Assembly: GCF_035046505.1 (NCBI RefSeq)
Contig: NC_089823.1
Span: 860,767-924,766, forward strand
DNA: 64,000 nucleotides
Source: Tiliqua scincoides
Taxonomy: Eukaryota > Chordata > Lepidosauria > Squamata > Scincidae
Direction: 5' to 3'
The notes under the pieces were generated by a model, which did not search any database, was not told the origin of the DNA, and worked only from the letters and a program-made list of their open reading frames with translations. The number at the start of each line of letters is the position of its first letter. Positions within the stretch are counted from its first letter, which is position 1. This document shows, piece after piece, positions 24,228 to 36,448 of this stretch. Both the position numbers and the translations under genes were made by a program.

Positions 24228-25300
24228 CAGTGGCATCGCTAGGGAGGTGTGGGGTGTGTGGCCCACACCGGGTGACACGCACTGGGGTGAGTGAAATTGT
24301 TAAAATTGCGGTTTGTAGGAATAATACCATCATGTTATGTGCCATTCGATGCGGAATTCACAGCAATGCAGTGAAAAAACCAGAGTGAAATATCTCCATT
24401 CTATCAAAAGTTATGACCAAAAACCCAGAAAACAAAAATGCATGGAGCCCTATGGAAAGTGAAACTGAGCCGTATCGCGTGTTTACTCAGGAGTAGGCAA
24501 CCTTGCCTTAGTCCGTTGGAAGGGCAGGGCAGGCTGTGAGGAATCCAACAACACTAGAATGGTCCTGATCCGATGAGTGCAGCCCCCAAAAAACACCCAA
24601 GGAGGAAGTCCCTCCCTCCTAGCTGACAAATGCATTGAGCCCTATGGAAAGTGTGGTCAGGCCAGGCAAGGAGGAATGTCAGGCCACCAGAATGCCCCCG
24701 ATCTGAGGAAAGTGGAGCTCAACAAATGCTCCAGAAGGCAGTGTCGTGCGCCCCCCCCCCCCATAAAAAGAATCAAACAGAGGCTTGAGAGGGTAAGGTG
24801 AATTCTTTTCTTTGAGACTTGTAAAGCTAGGTGGATCCTGACAGTGATATGCTTGAAATATAAGAACTTAAATTGAACTGGGCACTGGGGAGGGCTGAAA
24901 ATCTTACTGATTTCTTTTCTTCGGGGGGGGGGGGGGAGGAACCAGAAAACAAAAATGCCAAAGAGTTTAAGTGTTTGAAAACCTAATGAGATGCTATTAT
25001 GACACAGCATGGAACCAATGACACCACTAGTGACCAAAATTGCTGTTTTTAGGAATAATACCATCATGTTATATACGGTTTGATGCGTAATTTACAGCAG
25101 AATGCAATGAAAAACCCATTTGGAAATATCTCGAGTCTGTCAAAAGGCATGGGGAAAAAACCCAGCAGGGGAGGGGTGATGGCACATCACCATGCCGCCA
25201 CCCAGGTTGTGGCCCCGCCCAGTGCATAGGAGGAGGTCCATCCTGGGGATGATGCGCTGGCCTCCCGCAGCATGCGACGCAAACCCTGGAGACGCCACTG
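24228..25300 (+). repeat. hAT-type elements, one or two joined copies
   Basis: The left end CAGTGGCATCGCTAGG and right end GGAGACGCCACTG (to 25300) are hAT-like inverted termini. Bases 24228-24955 follow the element at 18620-19584 closely; bases 25010-25300 restart the same inner block (GTGACCAAAATTGCTG also occurs near the start), so a second copy probably landed at or recombined with the first. Confidence 0.65.
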
Positions 25301-26579
25301 CTCCCGCCCTCCCTCCCTCCCTCTCTTCCCCAGAACTCCTCCCAGAAACTGCTCCACTAACTCCAGGGGCCGAACAGGGTTGCCCCAGACAGCCCATGCA
25401 GGGCTACATCTGCTCACTCCATAGGGCTGCGCAAGAGCTCCCGAAGCTCCCAGCCAAACATTTAGAAGTCTCTTTTTAATAGTAATGATAATGATTCACT
25501 GGTTCAAACTCTACCCAAGAGTTTAAGAACTAATATCTCGCCAGTTCTTCAACTCTTGGTTAACAGCTGCGTCTCGTGTAGTTTGGAATCATCCTCCTCG
25601 TCATCGGGTTGTAGCAGAAAGAAGGAAGCCCCCTCTTGGCAAGGATTTGGCAAGGAAAGCTGCATTCGTGATCAAAGGTGGTTCCCGCTCAGGGCAGAGT
25701 GAGGCACTCATGAGCAGCTCCACCAGCCCTTCAGCAAGTGCTTCAGCTGGCACAGCCAGCAGTTCGGTTAGCACTGCAGCCCCTTTGCTGCCTCATTTCA
25801 GTGCGTGCCCTCCATCTGGCACTTGTCCCAGCGTAGTCCTTCTGTAGTCCTTGATTCCAGCTGGCCTGCAGATTTCACACATGCAGAGCCTGTTTCTGGG
25901 CAGAGCTGAGAATGTCAAGATGGAGTCTGTCCCGTCAACAGGGTGACTCTGTGGTCCAGGCTGGCTGTTTGGTGTATCCGCTCCAGCCTGGCTACCGCCC
26001 TGTCCGTAGTGTGTGTTCTGTCATTCTTACCAGCGATTTTTTTTTCTCTTGTTGGGTGTCACTTAGGCCCCAATCCTATCGAGGCTTTGCATGGCCAGAA
26101 CTAATGTTTCGGCAGCACTTGGCCCTTTATGGCGGCATGAAAGCTGGGCCGCCACCGCATGCTTCTGGCCTCAGTCACTGCTGGTAGGTTGGCAGTGGAG
26201 GGAGAGAGCAGGGGAGTTTCAGGTTGATTGAGGGAGGGCAGAGGCAGAGGGGGAGAGGGATGGGGTGGGTCCCGTGGCATCAGTGTATGTCAGCTCCTGC
26301 CCTCTCTTTCTCAGGCCGCACTGCTCCTTTTCTCTCCTTGGACTCATGCCAGCAAAATGGCTGGCATAGGTCCAAGGAGACCCGTAGGCAGTCAGGCAGC
26401 CTATTGGGGAGCAAGTAACAATACTTTTTACTTGCCTCCTGCTGGCTGTCTGATTGCCTCTCCCCCAGTGGATCCAGCATGCGCTTCATTAGTGTGGCTG
26501 CATCAGCACCAATGGCGAGGGATAGGCTTGGGCAGCAAGGAGGCTCCCAACTCAGTTGTCTCCTTGCTGATGTGACAGA
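25301..26579. other. No gene recognised
   Basis: No supported gene or clear repeat. A small T-rich run lies near 26036-26045. Confidence 0.4.
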
Positions 26580-27683
26580 AAGGAATGCTGGGCCGAAACA
26601 GGATGAAAATGGAAAATGCAGGTTCTGCACATGGGCAAAAATGACCAAAGGCTTGGAGACAGGATGGGAGATGCTTGGCTTGGCAGCACAACTTGCAAGA
26701 AGAAGCATGGAGTTGCAGTGGATCACAAGATGAGCATGAGCCAGCGGTGTGATGCAGCCACAAAGAAGGCTAACACAGTTGCAGCCTGCTTTAGTAGAAC
26801 CGTGGCTCCCACGTTGTGAGAAGTAGTGGTTCCACTGTACTCCACATTGGACAGGCCTCACCTGGAGTCCTGTGTCCAAATCTGGGCACCTCAGACAAGG
26901 AAAGAGGCAGCCAAACTGGAGCAGGCTCAGAGAAGAGCGCTGAGGATGCTCAGAGGGCTGGAGAGCAAGCCCTGCGAGGAAAGGCAGAGGGAACTTGGGA
27001 TGTTCAGCCTGGAGAAGAGAAGGCTGAGGGGCTGTGAGTGCCTCTTCCAGCACCCGAAGGGCTGTCACGGGGGCCACAGTTCTTCTCAGCTGCCTCTGAG
27101 AGCAGAACTGGATCCAAAGGGTACAGACTGAAAAAGAAGAGATTCTGTTGGCCTTCAGGAAGAAGTTCTGGACGGTCAGGGCGGTTTGGTCTGGATGGTC
27201 AGTGGAACAGCCTGCTGAGGGAAGTGGGGAACTCCCTCTCTGGAGACCTCCAAGCAGAGGCTCAAGAGGCACCTGCTGGAGATGTTCTAGGACAGTGTTT
27301 CTCAGACTGGGGTCGCCGGCCCTTTTCAGGTGGGTCCCCATTCATTTCCCTGTTTTATTTTTAATATATAAGACTTGATGCATCCTGGGATGTGAAATGT
27401 GACAGCTCTGTACTTTTAACAAGTTACTCTGTATATGCTTTTACTGATGATAGCAAATGGGACTTACTCTTAGGTAAGTGTGGGTGGGATTGCAGCCGAG
27501 GATTATGAAAAATGTTCCTGCTTGATGATGTTGCTTCCAGTCATGACATCACTTCTGGTGGGTCCTGAGATTCTCATTCTAAAAAGTGGGTCCTGGTGCT
27601 GAAGTTCTGAGAACCGCTGCTCTAGGAGAACTTGCAGTAGATGACCTTGTGGGACCTTCCAACTCTGTGATTCTATGAATCTA
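26580..27683 (+). repeat. CR1 LINE 3' part with nested hAT element
   Basis: Diverged CR1 reverse-transcriptase sequence: the frame gives [19 protein letters not shown], then [20 protein letters not shown] and KRRLRG. The 3' end at about 27665-27683 shows GTGATTCTATGAATCTAT, the classic ATTCTATG octamer of CR1, different from the TTCTTATG octamer of the main family here. The copy is split at 27292/27620 by a hAT element. Confidence 0.85.
27293..27619 (-). repeat. Short hAT-type element nested in CR1
   Basis: The ends are CAGTGTTTCTCAGACTG and GTTCTGAGAACCGCTG, relatives of the element at 16383-16734 in the other orientation. The flanks TTCTAGGA (27285-27292) and CTCTAGGA (27620-27627) match at 7 of 8 positions, and CR1 sequence continues directly across, so the element is younger than the CR1 copy. 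Confidence 0.85.
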
Positions 27684-27763
27684 TTATTTGTGTTATGTTC
27701 CTTCCCCACCCAGAGACCAGATGTTGCTGTGAGGGGAAACATGAGCTCCATCAACTACCTACC

Positions 27764-28735
27764 ATGGGAGTCTCTAACCACACCGTGGGCACTTTCACAT
27801 TCTTCATCCTGAATGGGATCCCAGGCCTAGAAGATGCCCACATCTGGATTTCTGTCCCATTTTTCTCCATGTATCTCATTGCCACGGTGGGGAACTGTGG
27901 CCTCCTCTACCTCATCTGGACTGAAGAAACTCTTCACAGGCCCATGTACTATTTTCTCAGCATGCTCTCTGTGAACGACCTTCTCATGATCAATACTGTG
28001 GTGCCCAAAACAATCACCATCTTCTGGTTCAGGCTCAAGGAGGTTGACTTTGGCTCCTGCCTGGCTCAGATGTTCTTCATCCACACATTCACAGCCACGG
28101 AGTCCGGCGTCCTCATGCTCATGGCCCTGGACCGCTACGTGGCCATCTGTCACCCCCTGAGATATACCACCATCCTGACCAACTCAGTGATCGCCCTCAT
28201 TGGTACGGCTGCCTTTCTCCGAGGAGCTGTGGTGATCCTCCCCTTCCCTTTCCTAGTCAGGACACTGCCCTACTGCCGCACCAACATCATCGCTCACACC
28301 TACTGTGACCACATGGCTGTGGCCAAGATTGCCTGTGCCAGTGTCTGGATCGACGCTGTCTACGGCTTGGTGGTGGCCTCCGTGGTCAGTGGTCTCGACA
28401 TCCTCTTCATCGTGGTGTCCTACGCCGTGATTCTCAGAGCCGTGGTGGGCCTGTCCTCCAAGGATGCTCGCAGCAAGGCCTTCGGCACCTGCACCGCCCA
28501 CTTGTGCGCCATCGTCATCACCTATACACCGGCATTCTTCACCTTCTTCACCCACCGCTTTGGGGGTCACACCATCCCCCACCACATTCACATTATCATT
28601 GCCAACCTCTACCTGCTGACGCCTTCCATGCTGAACCCCATTGTGTATGGGGTGAAGACCAAACAGATTCGGGAAAGTGTCTTGAGATTATTCCACCTGG
28701 GAAAGATGGGTTCTGTGAATCGTTCATCAGGCTGA
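27764..28735 (+). CDS. Class I olfactory receptor, OR52-like, 323 aa
   Basis: Odorant receptor with all seven membrane segments. Marks: NHT sequon at residue 5, GIPGLE at 18-23, VGN of TM1 at 42-44, HRPMYYF at 58-64, Cys99, MALDRYVAICHPLRY at 120-134, AHTYCDH at 177-183, SY at 219-220, KAFGTC at 239-243 and NPIVYGVKTKQIR at 291-303. I chose the ATG in CTACCATGG (27764): it aligns exactly with the starts of the two sister genes at 36449 and 51722, whereas the in-frame ATG at 27695 lies before the acceptor CTTCCCCACCCAG that ends at 27713. An upstream ATG at 27741 opens a short overlapping frame in the leader. The C-terminal tail (GKMGSVNRSSG) differs from the sisters. The receptor is intact. 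Confidence 0.94.
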   Translation: MGVSNHTVGTFTFFILNGIPGLEDAHIWISVPFFSMYLIATVGNCGLLYLIWTEETLHRPMYYFLSMLSVNDLLMINTVVPKTITIFWFRLKEVDFGSCLAQMFFIHTFTATESGVLMLMALDRYVAICHPLRYTTILTNSVIALIGTAAFLRGAVVILPFPFLVRTLPYCRTNIIAHTYCDHMAVAKIACASVWIDAVYGLVVASVVSGLDILFIVVSYAVILRAVVGLSSKDARSKAFGTCTAHLCAIVITYTPAFFTFFTHRFGGHTIPHHIHIIIANLYLLTPSMLNPIVYGVKTKQIRESVLRLFHLGKMGSVNRSSG

Positions 28736-30756
28736 TCTTTACTGGAGAAGAATTTTTGCCATGTTGGCCTGTCTTGATGAGGGACGCAGCAGGAAGAACT
28801 GGACCCAGGTTTATGCTGCACAGTTCAGTCTGCAGAACAGAACGAAAGACTCCCAGTCACTGCTGCTCAGGGCCTCTGAGAGGAATTTTATCAGGGGGTA
28901 CAAAGTTTCTTTTGGGCCCCTTCCCAGAGGGGGAGGGAAGGGGAGGGAGTGCAAAAGAGCAGGGGAGGATGGGACACGGGTGGGCAGAACAGGGGTGGGG
29001 GGAGGGCAGAACAGGGTGGGGGGAGGGTGGCAACAGCCAGAAGAGTCTTTGCAGCCAAGGGCTACTGCAGAGCCCAGGTCTACCTGCCTGTGCAAGTGTC
29101 GGCAGGAATACAGAAAACCAGGCGCTCTCCCAAGTCTCTCTGAAATCTTTTCAACATAGAAGATCACAGCAGAAAACGGGCACCATTGTGTTCAGGCTCC
29201 CCCCAGAACGGAAGGAGTCCTGCGTGCACCATATCCGACTTCTGCAGCAGCTGGAACCCCCAGCTGTGTCCCTGAGCCCCCGTTCACGGCAAGCAGATCC
29301 ACAAGCCAAAGAGCGCCTGCAGCGGGCCGGGGCCAAACACAGCAGATTCCTCCCAGATCTGACCCCGTGTTGAGGAGGGTCATGCCTGCCTTGCTCATCC
29401 CACGCAGGCCGGGAGTTCTGCTGAGGTCTGAAAAGGTGAGATCCCAGAAAATTTCTGGGCTCCCTCTTGGGCCTTTTTTTGACCCTGGGCCGAGGTACAA
29501 ATTACCCCCTTTACGGCTCCTCGAGGGACCTGCTGCTGCTGGACTCTGGAGGCTCACTCTGTTTTTCCAAGAACTGTACAAGATTTGCTGGATCAGCACC
29601 CGTCAAGTCATGGAAGACTGCAATGAAGCCACACGAACTAGCGCTGTGTCACCTGCACCTGCCGGGGCCGAACACCTCTGCACCAAGAGGGCAGGTGGCA
29701 CACAATGTACGTTCTGCTCCCAGTCCGTTTCCCAGCATCTTCATGCAGCATCTCATATGGGTCTTGCAGTGCTGGGATACACCAGAGCTTGTTACTTGCC
29801 TTACGTTCCTTCTGTGCCACAAGGGACCCACCTTATGGCCCAAGCCTGTGTGTATTTACTCAGAAGTAAGCCCCACTTGACTCACTGGAACTCACTCCCA
29901 AGTAAGTGTGCCCAGGCCTGCAGGGTTATCATCTAGAGGCAGGTCCTTTCTTCCTGTCCTTCCTGATGCCAATGCACACGTGGCAGCCTTCCCTTCAGTA
30001 GGAGAGCCTTCCCTGCCCACTGCTCCACTTTCCCGCAGCCCTTTGCACCCTGCAGCTGGCTCCGTTCATGCCAGGTGTTCCTCTTTGGTGGCTTCTCACG
30101 TGTTGGTGAATTTCAATCCTTCTGCTAATTTTCATTCACATTATTGGGCTTTTAGTAGGGACTTTTTTTGCAACACACAAGACTAGACATCTTTTTTCTT
30201 TGCAAGATTTCTCAGCAATGCTGCAGACCTGAGCTCTCATTTCTGCTCACTTTTGAGCTACATTTGGTGTTTGGACTTTGTCTAAAACAGCCAAAGACTC
30301 TCTGTTAAACCGAATGCCCCGTCAGCCGCTCAGCTGTCAGAATTCGGACAACATCAACCTCCTTTTGTCCCTGCGCCATTCCTTTTTCTTTTCAAGCTCA
30401 AGTGAGTCTTGGGGCAAAGGGCCTTCGCTGTGACAGTCCAATAACTCCTACACCTCTTCCAACTCCCCTGCAAAAAGTTCTGTCTTGGTAGCCAAACTCA
30501 CAATGTTTTCTCTGGTTTTAGATAAGTCACTTTCAATGCTGAAGCCTCAGACGTCATTCTCTAGATAGGGATGCCTGTTTTTCCAGACACCATTCATAAG
30601 TAGACAGCCAACTGCCTTCTGCGTCTCACCAACAAGCGTAACAGAGCCTCTAATGCACAAGGATTTCCAGAACGGTCATTCTCCCTTTGTCAGTAGCCTT
30701 CACTGGTAGCCTTCACTACAGCATCACAAGTTTTCTTCAGATAACAAGCCTTAATC
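28736..30756. other. No gene recognised; short dispersed repeat at about 29839-29925
   Basis: Bases 29839-29925 (GTATTTACTCAGAAGTAAGC and following) belong to a dispersed repeat also seen at about 54355-54432. The remainder has G-rich minisatellite-like sequence at 28925-29035 and no supported gene. Confidence 0.4.
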
Positions 30757-31010
30757 ATAGAATCACAGAAGCATAGAGATAGAAGGGATCCACAAGGTCA
30801 TCTAGTCCAGCCCCGTCTTTAGCAGGAAATTCTCCCAGAGCATCTCCAGCAGGAGCCTGTGGAGCCTCTGCTTAAAGGTCTCCAGTGAGGAGGAATCCAC
30901 CAACTCCCTTGGCAATCGGTGCCTCTGCCGAACTGGTCTCATTGCCCAAAACTTTTTCCTGAGGTCCATCTGGAATTTCCTCTCTTGCAGTGTGAATATG
31001 CTACTCACAC
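30757..31010 (-). repeat. CR1 LINE 3' end (ATTCTATG type)
   Basis: The minus strand encodes the CR1 end (RKKFWAMRPVR, HRLPRELVDSSSLETFKQR) and finishes in inverted octamers ATAGAATCACAGAAGCATAG. This matches the CR1 subfamily at 26580-27683, not the TTCTTATG family. Confidence 0.85.
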
Positions 31011-31483
31011 CTGGAGCATTGGCTGGATGAGGGTGGTGTTAGAAGGGGGAAGACGGACATCATGGATATTTCCACAAAGATCTTGAACGGATCTGGGGTT
31101 TCCAGAGCCATTCCCCGCTAGGAGTAAAACTTAATGGCCCAATCCTACGGGGTTGGTTGCGGTCATAACGCTAATTCTGACATTGCAAAGGCCTTACAGT
31201 GTGGCAAAGAGTGGGCCACTAGAGGCCATTCTGGATCCGTCACCTGGCAGTGGCCTGCTTCGGCACCTGGTTCTAACACAGGAGCACAAGTAAGCTGGCG
31301 GGGAGGGCATACTGAGGCAGAGTAACCTTGGAGTTTGAGCCCTGCCTACGGGCAGGCAACTAGGACCTGGGGCTGACCGCTGGCCTCCATCTGGCACGTG
31401 CCCTCCTGGCGGCTTCTTCTTTGAAGTTCCTCACAAATGTGCCTGAAGAGGCGGGGAGGGAAGCCCTGAGAAACACTCCTGCT

Positions 31484-32368
31484 TCCACTGACACTGTGTG
31501 GGGGCCAGGGAAAAAACAGTTAATTTATATTTCAATATTTACATAAATTTACATAAATGAATACATTGGAGAAGGAACTTGAATGAATGAATTTTACTGA
31601 GCTTATTTATAATACACATCAAAACTATAGCACCGGCATGCAGAACCACATGAGAACTATGAACTGTTTGCCACACACCATTTGCACAGTGAAAACATAC
31701 AGATCGACCCAGACCAAGCCAGAAACACATGCAGGCATAAGCTGTTGTGGGCCAGCATGGGCTCCATGTTATAGTCGCAACCCTTTGGCTGGTAAAGAGC
31801 TGTATGGAACCTTGGATGAGCAGGCACGCAAAACAGCATACACCAGCAGAGTTCTTTGAATGCAGTGGTTATATTTCAGAGCAAGGGTTATCACAAGTAG
31901 AGTAATCAGTAAACATTCCTAGTCAGCACGATGAGCAGTCAGTCCATAAACAACAAATCCAAATCAGCTTTCCAAGATACACAGTCAAAGTTCATTCCAC
32001 GGTCAGTATCAACATGCATATACTCACATCCAGCCTCCCACGTTACTGGCAGCAGTTCAGTAGTCTCCTACTACACTCCTACTGCTGCACTGGAAGCTCA
32101 ACAGACCAAACATTAAGTAGCTGGAGTGGCCAATCAGTGTAGGCTAAGCCACACCCAGGGTGAGGCAGTCACAGGTGTTTGCTGATCCTGCTGACTCCAG
32201 CAATCTGCACCTGTTCCTGAACCACCTTGTTGGCTGTGTTTCTGTCTTACCCAGAGCATAGACCTGACACTCCAACAGTCTCTGATAGGCTGATAGGCTC
32301 CATGCAGGCCAGACTGGGGGTCCCTGAGGGCTACAAATGGCCCCCGGGCCGGGGTGTGCCCACCCCTG
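31484..32368 (+). repeat. Diverged hAT-type element, possibly with inserted sequence
   Basis: The left part (CTGACACTGTGTGGGGGCCA at about 31484) and the last 50 bases (GGCCGGGGTGTGCCCACCCCTG at 32347-32368) match the ends of the element at 33632-34088, but the middle 31630-32310 does not, so it is a longer family member or carries other DNA. Confidence 0.5.
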
Positions 32369-33631
32369 ATCTGATGTAGGCTGCCTTTAGTTTCCCACTG
32401 AGAAAGAAAAGTGAGGTGTGGATATTTTAAAATGGGTTAGTGGAACAAGACTCCATGTTATCTTGTGCAGGTGGCTTTGCCGGTCTGTACAAACTTTTCC
32501 TTGCTGAGAAAAATCTACACAGGAGTAGGTCACGTAACAAGTTTTACTGGAGCATCTGCAGTATCCATCAGCCATCTGCGCCAGCCCAGTGAGCCAGAAG
32601 CAGTGGTGCAAAACCGTCCTGGGCTTGGGGTTTATGAACACATCCCCACGAAGCCAAAAGCAGGGCAATAGCCTGAGTCGGCAGTGGCTGGAACAAGAGA
32701 GACAGAGAAGAGGAGTGTGAGCCCTCCGCAAAAGACACCTCCCAGTGTCTTGGGTACGCTGTGCCGGCCAATGTCATGAACAAGCCCATGTTAGGCCTAA
32801 GTTGGCAAGAGAAGCCTGAACCAAACTAAGAAAGTGTGACTGAGAAGTTGTCAGCAGTTCCCAGCTGCAGGCATGTGGGTAAATAAACAGAGGAAGGAAT
32901 GTGTTGTCTCTCCTTTGATGGCCAGGAAGGATAGATAGCAAGAATTACAACCAATTGGAGTGCTTGGCACTTTAGCAGACAGAGTCTCCTTAGCAAGGAT
33001 GATTGAGTGCAGCTGTGGATCTTCAGCTGAGAGGGGTAAGAATTATGAGGGCTGAGCAACCAGGCCAACTTCGAGAAGGTTCTGTTCATCGAGGGTTCTG
33101 ATTGGTCAGTCTAATAATTATGAAGTCACCTCAGTACTATTAGCATAAGGGGTATAATAATGAGTGCCCAGGAAGTGTGTTTGGTTCCCCCTTGGACAGT
33201 GAGTGGGTTAGGGTTAGGGTGGGCAGGACAGGACACATGTCCTGCACGTGTGTAAGCTCCATTGTCCATCATGGGCACCTGGCCCCATAGGTAGCCCTAG
33301 AGCCAAGGGATCTGGGAAGAGTAACTAACCAGGTGAGAGATAGGTCTTAATAGAGATAGCCAGCTAGCTTTATTGTTTTATTGTTGATATGTTTCCTAGG
33401 TTTAAGCCTCTAGCATTTGCTGCCTTATTGTAGAGAGTGTAACCTTATGTACTTAATAAACTAAAATATCTTTTACTAAGTTATTTCATTGTCTGTTGGG
33501 GACAAAGGTTCAGAATCCTGCCTAGCCGTTCAGCAAGCTACCAAGTGCTCGTTGAGGTCTAGTAACTTGAGGACTGCGGCTTTAATTGAGAAAGAGCCCA
33601 GTGCCTGCAAGGAATAGCATTAAGCCTAGAG
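32369..33631. other. No gene recognised
   Basis: An AATAAA at 33455-33460 after a T-rich leader gives an LTR-like look at about 33160-33600, without a partner; it can only be called a doubtful fossil. GGGTTAGGGTTAGGG at 33206-33220 is two telomere-like units, too short to mean anything. Confidence 0.25.
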
Positions 33632-34088
33632 CAGGGGTGTCCAAAGTTTTTGGCAGGAGGGCCACATCGTCTCTCTGACACTGTGTTGGGGGCCGGGGGG
33701 GGGGGAAAGAATTAATTTACATTTAAAATTTGAATAAATTTACATAAATGAATATATTAAAGATGAACTTGTATGAATGAATGAAGGTCTTGCAATAGCT
33801 CAAGGCCTATAAAAGGCCTTGCACAAAGCAAGGCTGGCCTTTCCTTTGCTGCCGCTACTGCATCACAGATGTGAAATAGCAAGCAGTGGAGGGAGCCCTC
33901 ATCCCACAGCTCACTTGAGAGGCCAAACAGTCGTCCTCACGCTGAGAGCAGTTGCGTCAGGCCAGTGTGGGCTCCAACAAATCTCCAGAGGGCCAGAGGC
34001 TCATTTTAGACTAGGGGCTCCCTGAGAGCCGCACTGAGAGGCCTCGAGGGCCACATGTGGCCCCAGGGCCTGGGTTTGGGCACCCCTG
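33632..34088 (+). repeat. Non-autonomous hAT-type element, 457 bp, with perfect target duplication
   Basis: Termini are CAGGGGTGTCCAAAG and GTTTGGGCACCCCTG (near-perfect inverted repeats). The 8 bp GCCTAGAG occurs directly on both sides, at 33624-33631 and 34089-34096. No transposase frame. The complete termini and exact duplication make this the best-preserved member; relatives lie at 3291-3716 and 31484-32368. Confidence 0.95.
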
Positions 34089-34329
34089 GCCTAGAGGGTC
34101 TCAGTGTCCCTGGACTGAGGCACTGGCACATACAGGGTGGTGGCAGTACTACCGGGCAAGGGGCCTTGAGGGTTTTAAGGTTCAAGAAACCAAGAACCCT
34201 AAGTTTCCCAAACCCCCTTTGTTCGTGACAGCCAACACCTGCAGACATTTTGTGCAGCAGCCATTTCAATTCATAGTAACCAGCGAATGGCTGTGCTTGT
34301 GCAAAGCTCCCTCCCTCTGGTCCCATTGC

Positions 34330-35215
34330 CTTCCTGTTTGCCGTATGAGGCTTGCAGCAGTGGCAATGGGGACATAGGCTGCCAGTCATGAGAGCAGGCA
34401 CTGAGATGCTTCCCTGAAGTTCCACCTCCCTGTAGAGAGAGAAAGAGCAGGCTTGGCCAGGCATTCCTCGCTTGGCGGCGCCTCGACCCCCACCCACCCA
34501 CCTGGGCCTGCTCAGGAGCTCTTGCTTCCAAACAACCACACACCAACCGACTCCCAGACTCCCAGACAGGGAGTAGGTTCTCCAGCCTACTCCCCAGACA
34601 CACTTTCCTTCCCCACATTGGGGCTAGAGGCTATTTGTGGTGTTTACAGCTGGGACTCCATGCATGGCCAAGAGGATGGAGCAAATGGGGAGGGGGACGG
34701 TGTGTGGTGGAGAAAGTCATAAATATGTGAGGCTGTCAAGCGTGAACCATCCATGTGCTCAAGGGTCAGCCACTGACATGAATGAAGATTTGGGTGCCTC
34801 CGTGCTGTTGGGAAATACATTCTAATACTGGTAGATACTTTTCAAATTATTCGGGGATTGTGAGTGTGGGAGGAAAGGCTGGGAATAAAAGGAATCTTTG
34901 GCACCAGACTTTTTCAGTACATGCCATCCTCTCCTAGCAGTACATTGGGCTGTTATCTGGCTAATCTAAAAAGAAGAGAGGTGACGGGGGGAGGGGGAGG
35001 GTTGAGACATACAATTATGTATGATGTGAAGAGAGAACGATGTTCTCCTTCTCTCCCAGCGCTGGAATCAGGGTCATCTAGTCAACAGACTGACCAGAGA
35101 TCTAAAATAGACAATAGGAGCCACTTCTTCAGAACACACACAGTTAGTCTGTGGAACGCCTTGCCACAAGTGGTGGAAATAGCCAGTAACTGGGCAGCTT
35201 TCCAAGGGAATTGAA
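34330..35215 (+). repeat. Duplicated block A, contains a LINE-like 3' coding remnant
   Basis: Bases 34530-35215 match 43346-44030 closely, for example TAGATACTTTTCAAATTATT followed by CGGGGATTGTGAGTGTGGGA. The frame at 34864-35214 (CYLANLKRREVTG, then SHFFRTHTVSLWNALPQ) resembles a decayed CR1-clade C terminus. Homology further upstream, to about 34330, is weaker. It lies 1.2 kb before the OR at 36449. Confidence 0.75.
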
Positions 35216-36399
35216 CACACTCATGGAGGACCTCTAAGACACTTCTTTCTTGGCGCCTCTCTGACCTCGCTGTACAGTCACGCTCGCCCACCACGGTTTG
35301 ACCAGGAGGGCCTTGGGATGTTGCCACCTTCTTGCCTGGGCCTGGTGTTCACCAGGAGAGGTGCCTGCTGCTGAAGCACATTAGCCAGAGCCACAAAGTG
35401 GAGCCCAAGCAGGGCACATTTTCTCTGTTGCCTTGATGTCCCGTGGCTGGCCACTGTGGTGAGGGGATCCTGGGCCCTTCTCAGACCCTGCAGGGTTCTA
35501 TTGCTGTGCCAGGGACCAAGGACGCAGGGACGGCTGCAGTTCAGTTGGTACTGAGCCACTTGGTATTCACGTTGGGAACGTCCAGGACCAAGAAGTGTTT
35601 GTTAGGGCCTCAGGTCACTTAGCAGCTCCAGCGAGTCCAGAGGACACTTAACACAGGAGTGAGGTAGGCCTCAGCCCCAAATGCCCCAAGACAGCATGTG
35701 GGGTGGTGCCTTGATGGCAGGAAGGGCCAGGCACGCACGGAGCTCGAGGTCGGCCCATGGCTCCTGCCAGATACATTTGGGAGAAAGAAAGGGGCGATAG
35801 TAAATGGCTTGCAGAGAAGTCTGCAGTCCTATCACTCCCACACTTTCTAGAGGGGCAGCCTCATGACAGCAAAATCCAGGCACGTCTATCCAGAGACAGG
35901 TCCCGATGTCTTTGGTGGTAGATGTGGACAGGATTGCAGCCTATGCTGATTGCAGCAAAACCAGCAAAAAATTGTGTTGCACCTTAAGGACGGATCCATT
36001 TCTCTTGCGCTGTCCCCAGGAGAGCACATCCTTCTTCATCAGCTGCAAATGGTGAGTGTGCATTGATGGAAATCCTGGAAAGCTTCTCTTGAAATAAAGG
36101 GGTCAGTCCTGCTGCTGCAAGGCTGCTCTTGGCTGCCTCCTAACTCTCTCAGAATCATTAGGAAGATGTCTGGGTGTGAAATGCGCAGTTCGGCTCACAA
36201 CAAAATTGCTGTTGCAGGGTGTGCTTTGGAACTGATCACACTCAAGTTGAGGGAAGTCCACTTATTGCTCATGTCTAATCCTGCAGCATTCCTGATTCCT
36301 TAGCCTCAACCTGCATGGTCGTGAAAGCTCCTGAGTGAGGTACCTTATGACTGCTTTGTGTGTGTGTGTGTCTTTATCTGTGTTCCTCTTTGAACCCAG
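35216..36399. other. Intergenic or OR upstream intron; no gene recognised
   Basis: This must hold the intron of the OR at 36449, ending at the acceptor at 36398-36399. A GT tract lies at 36354-36371, shortly before the acceptor. The first exon could not be located. Confidence 0.35.
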
Positions 36400-36448
36400 G
36401 ATACAGATGCTGTTGTGATGGGAGGACCACCTGCAGCAGCTGTCCAGT

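Noticed and set aside
33206-33220. GGGTTAGGGTTAGGG as interstitial telomeric repeat
   Set aside because: Only two units, expected by chance.
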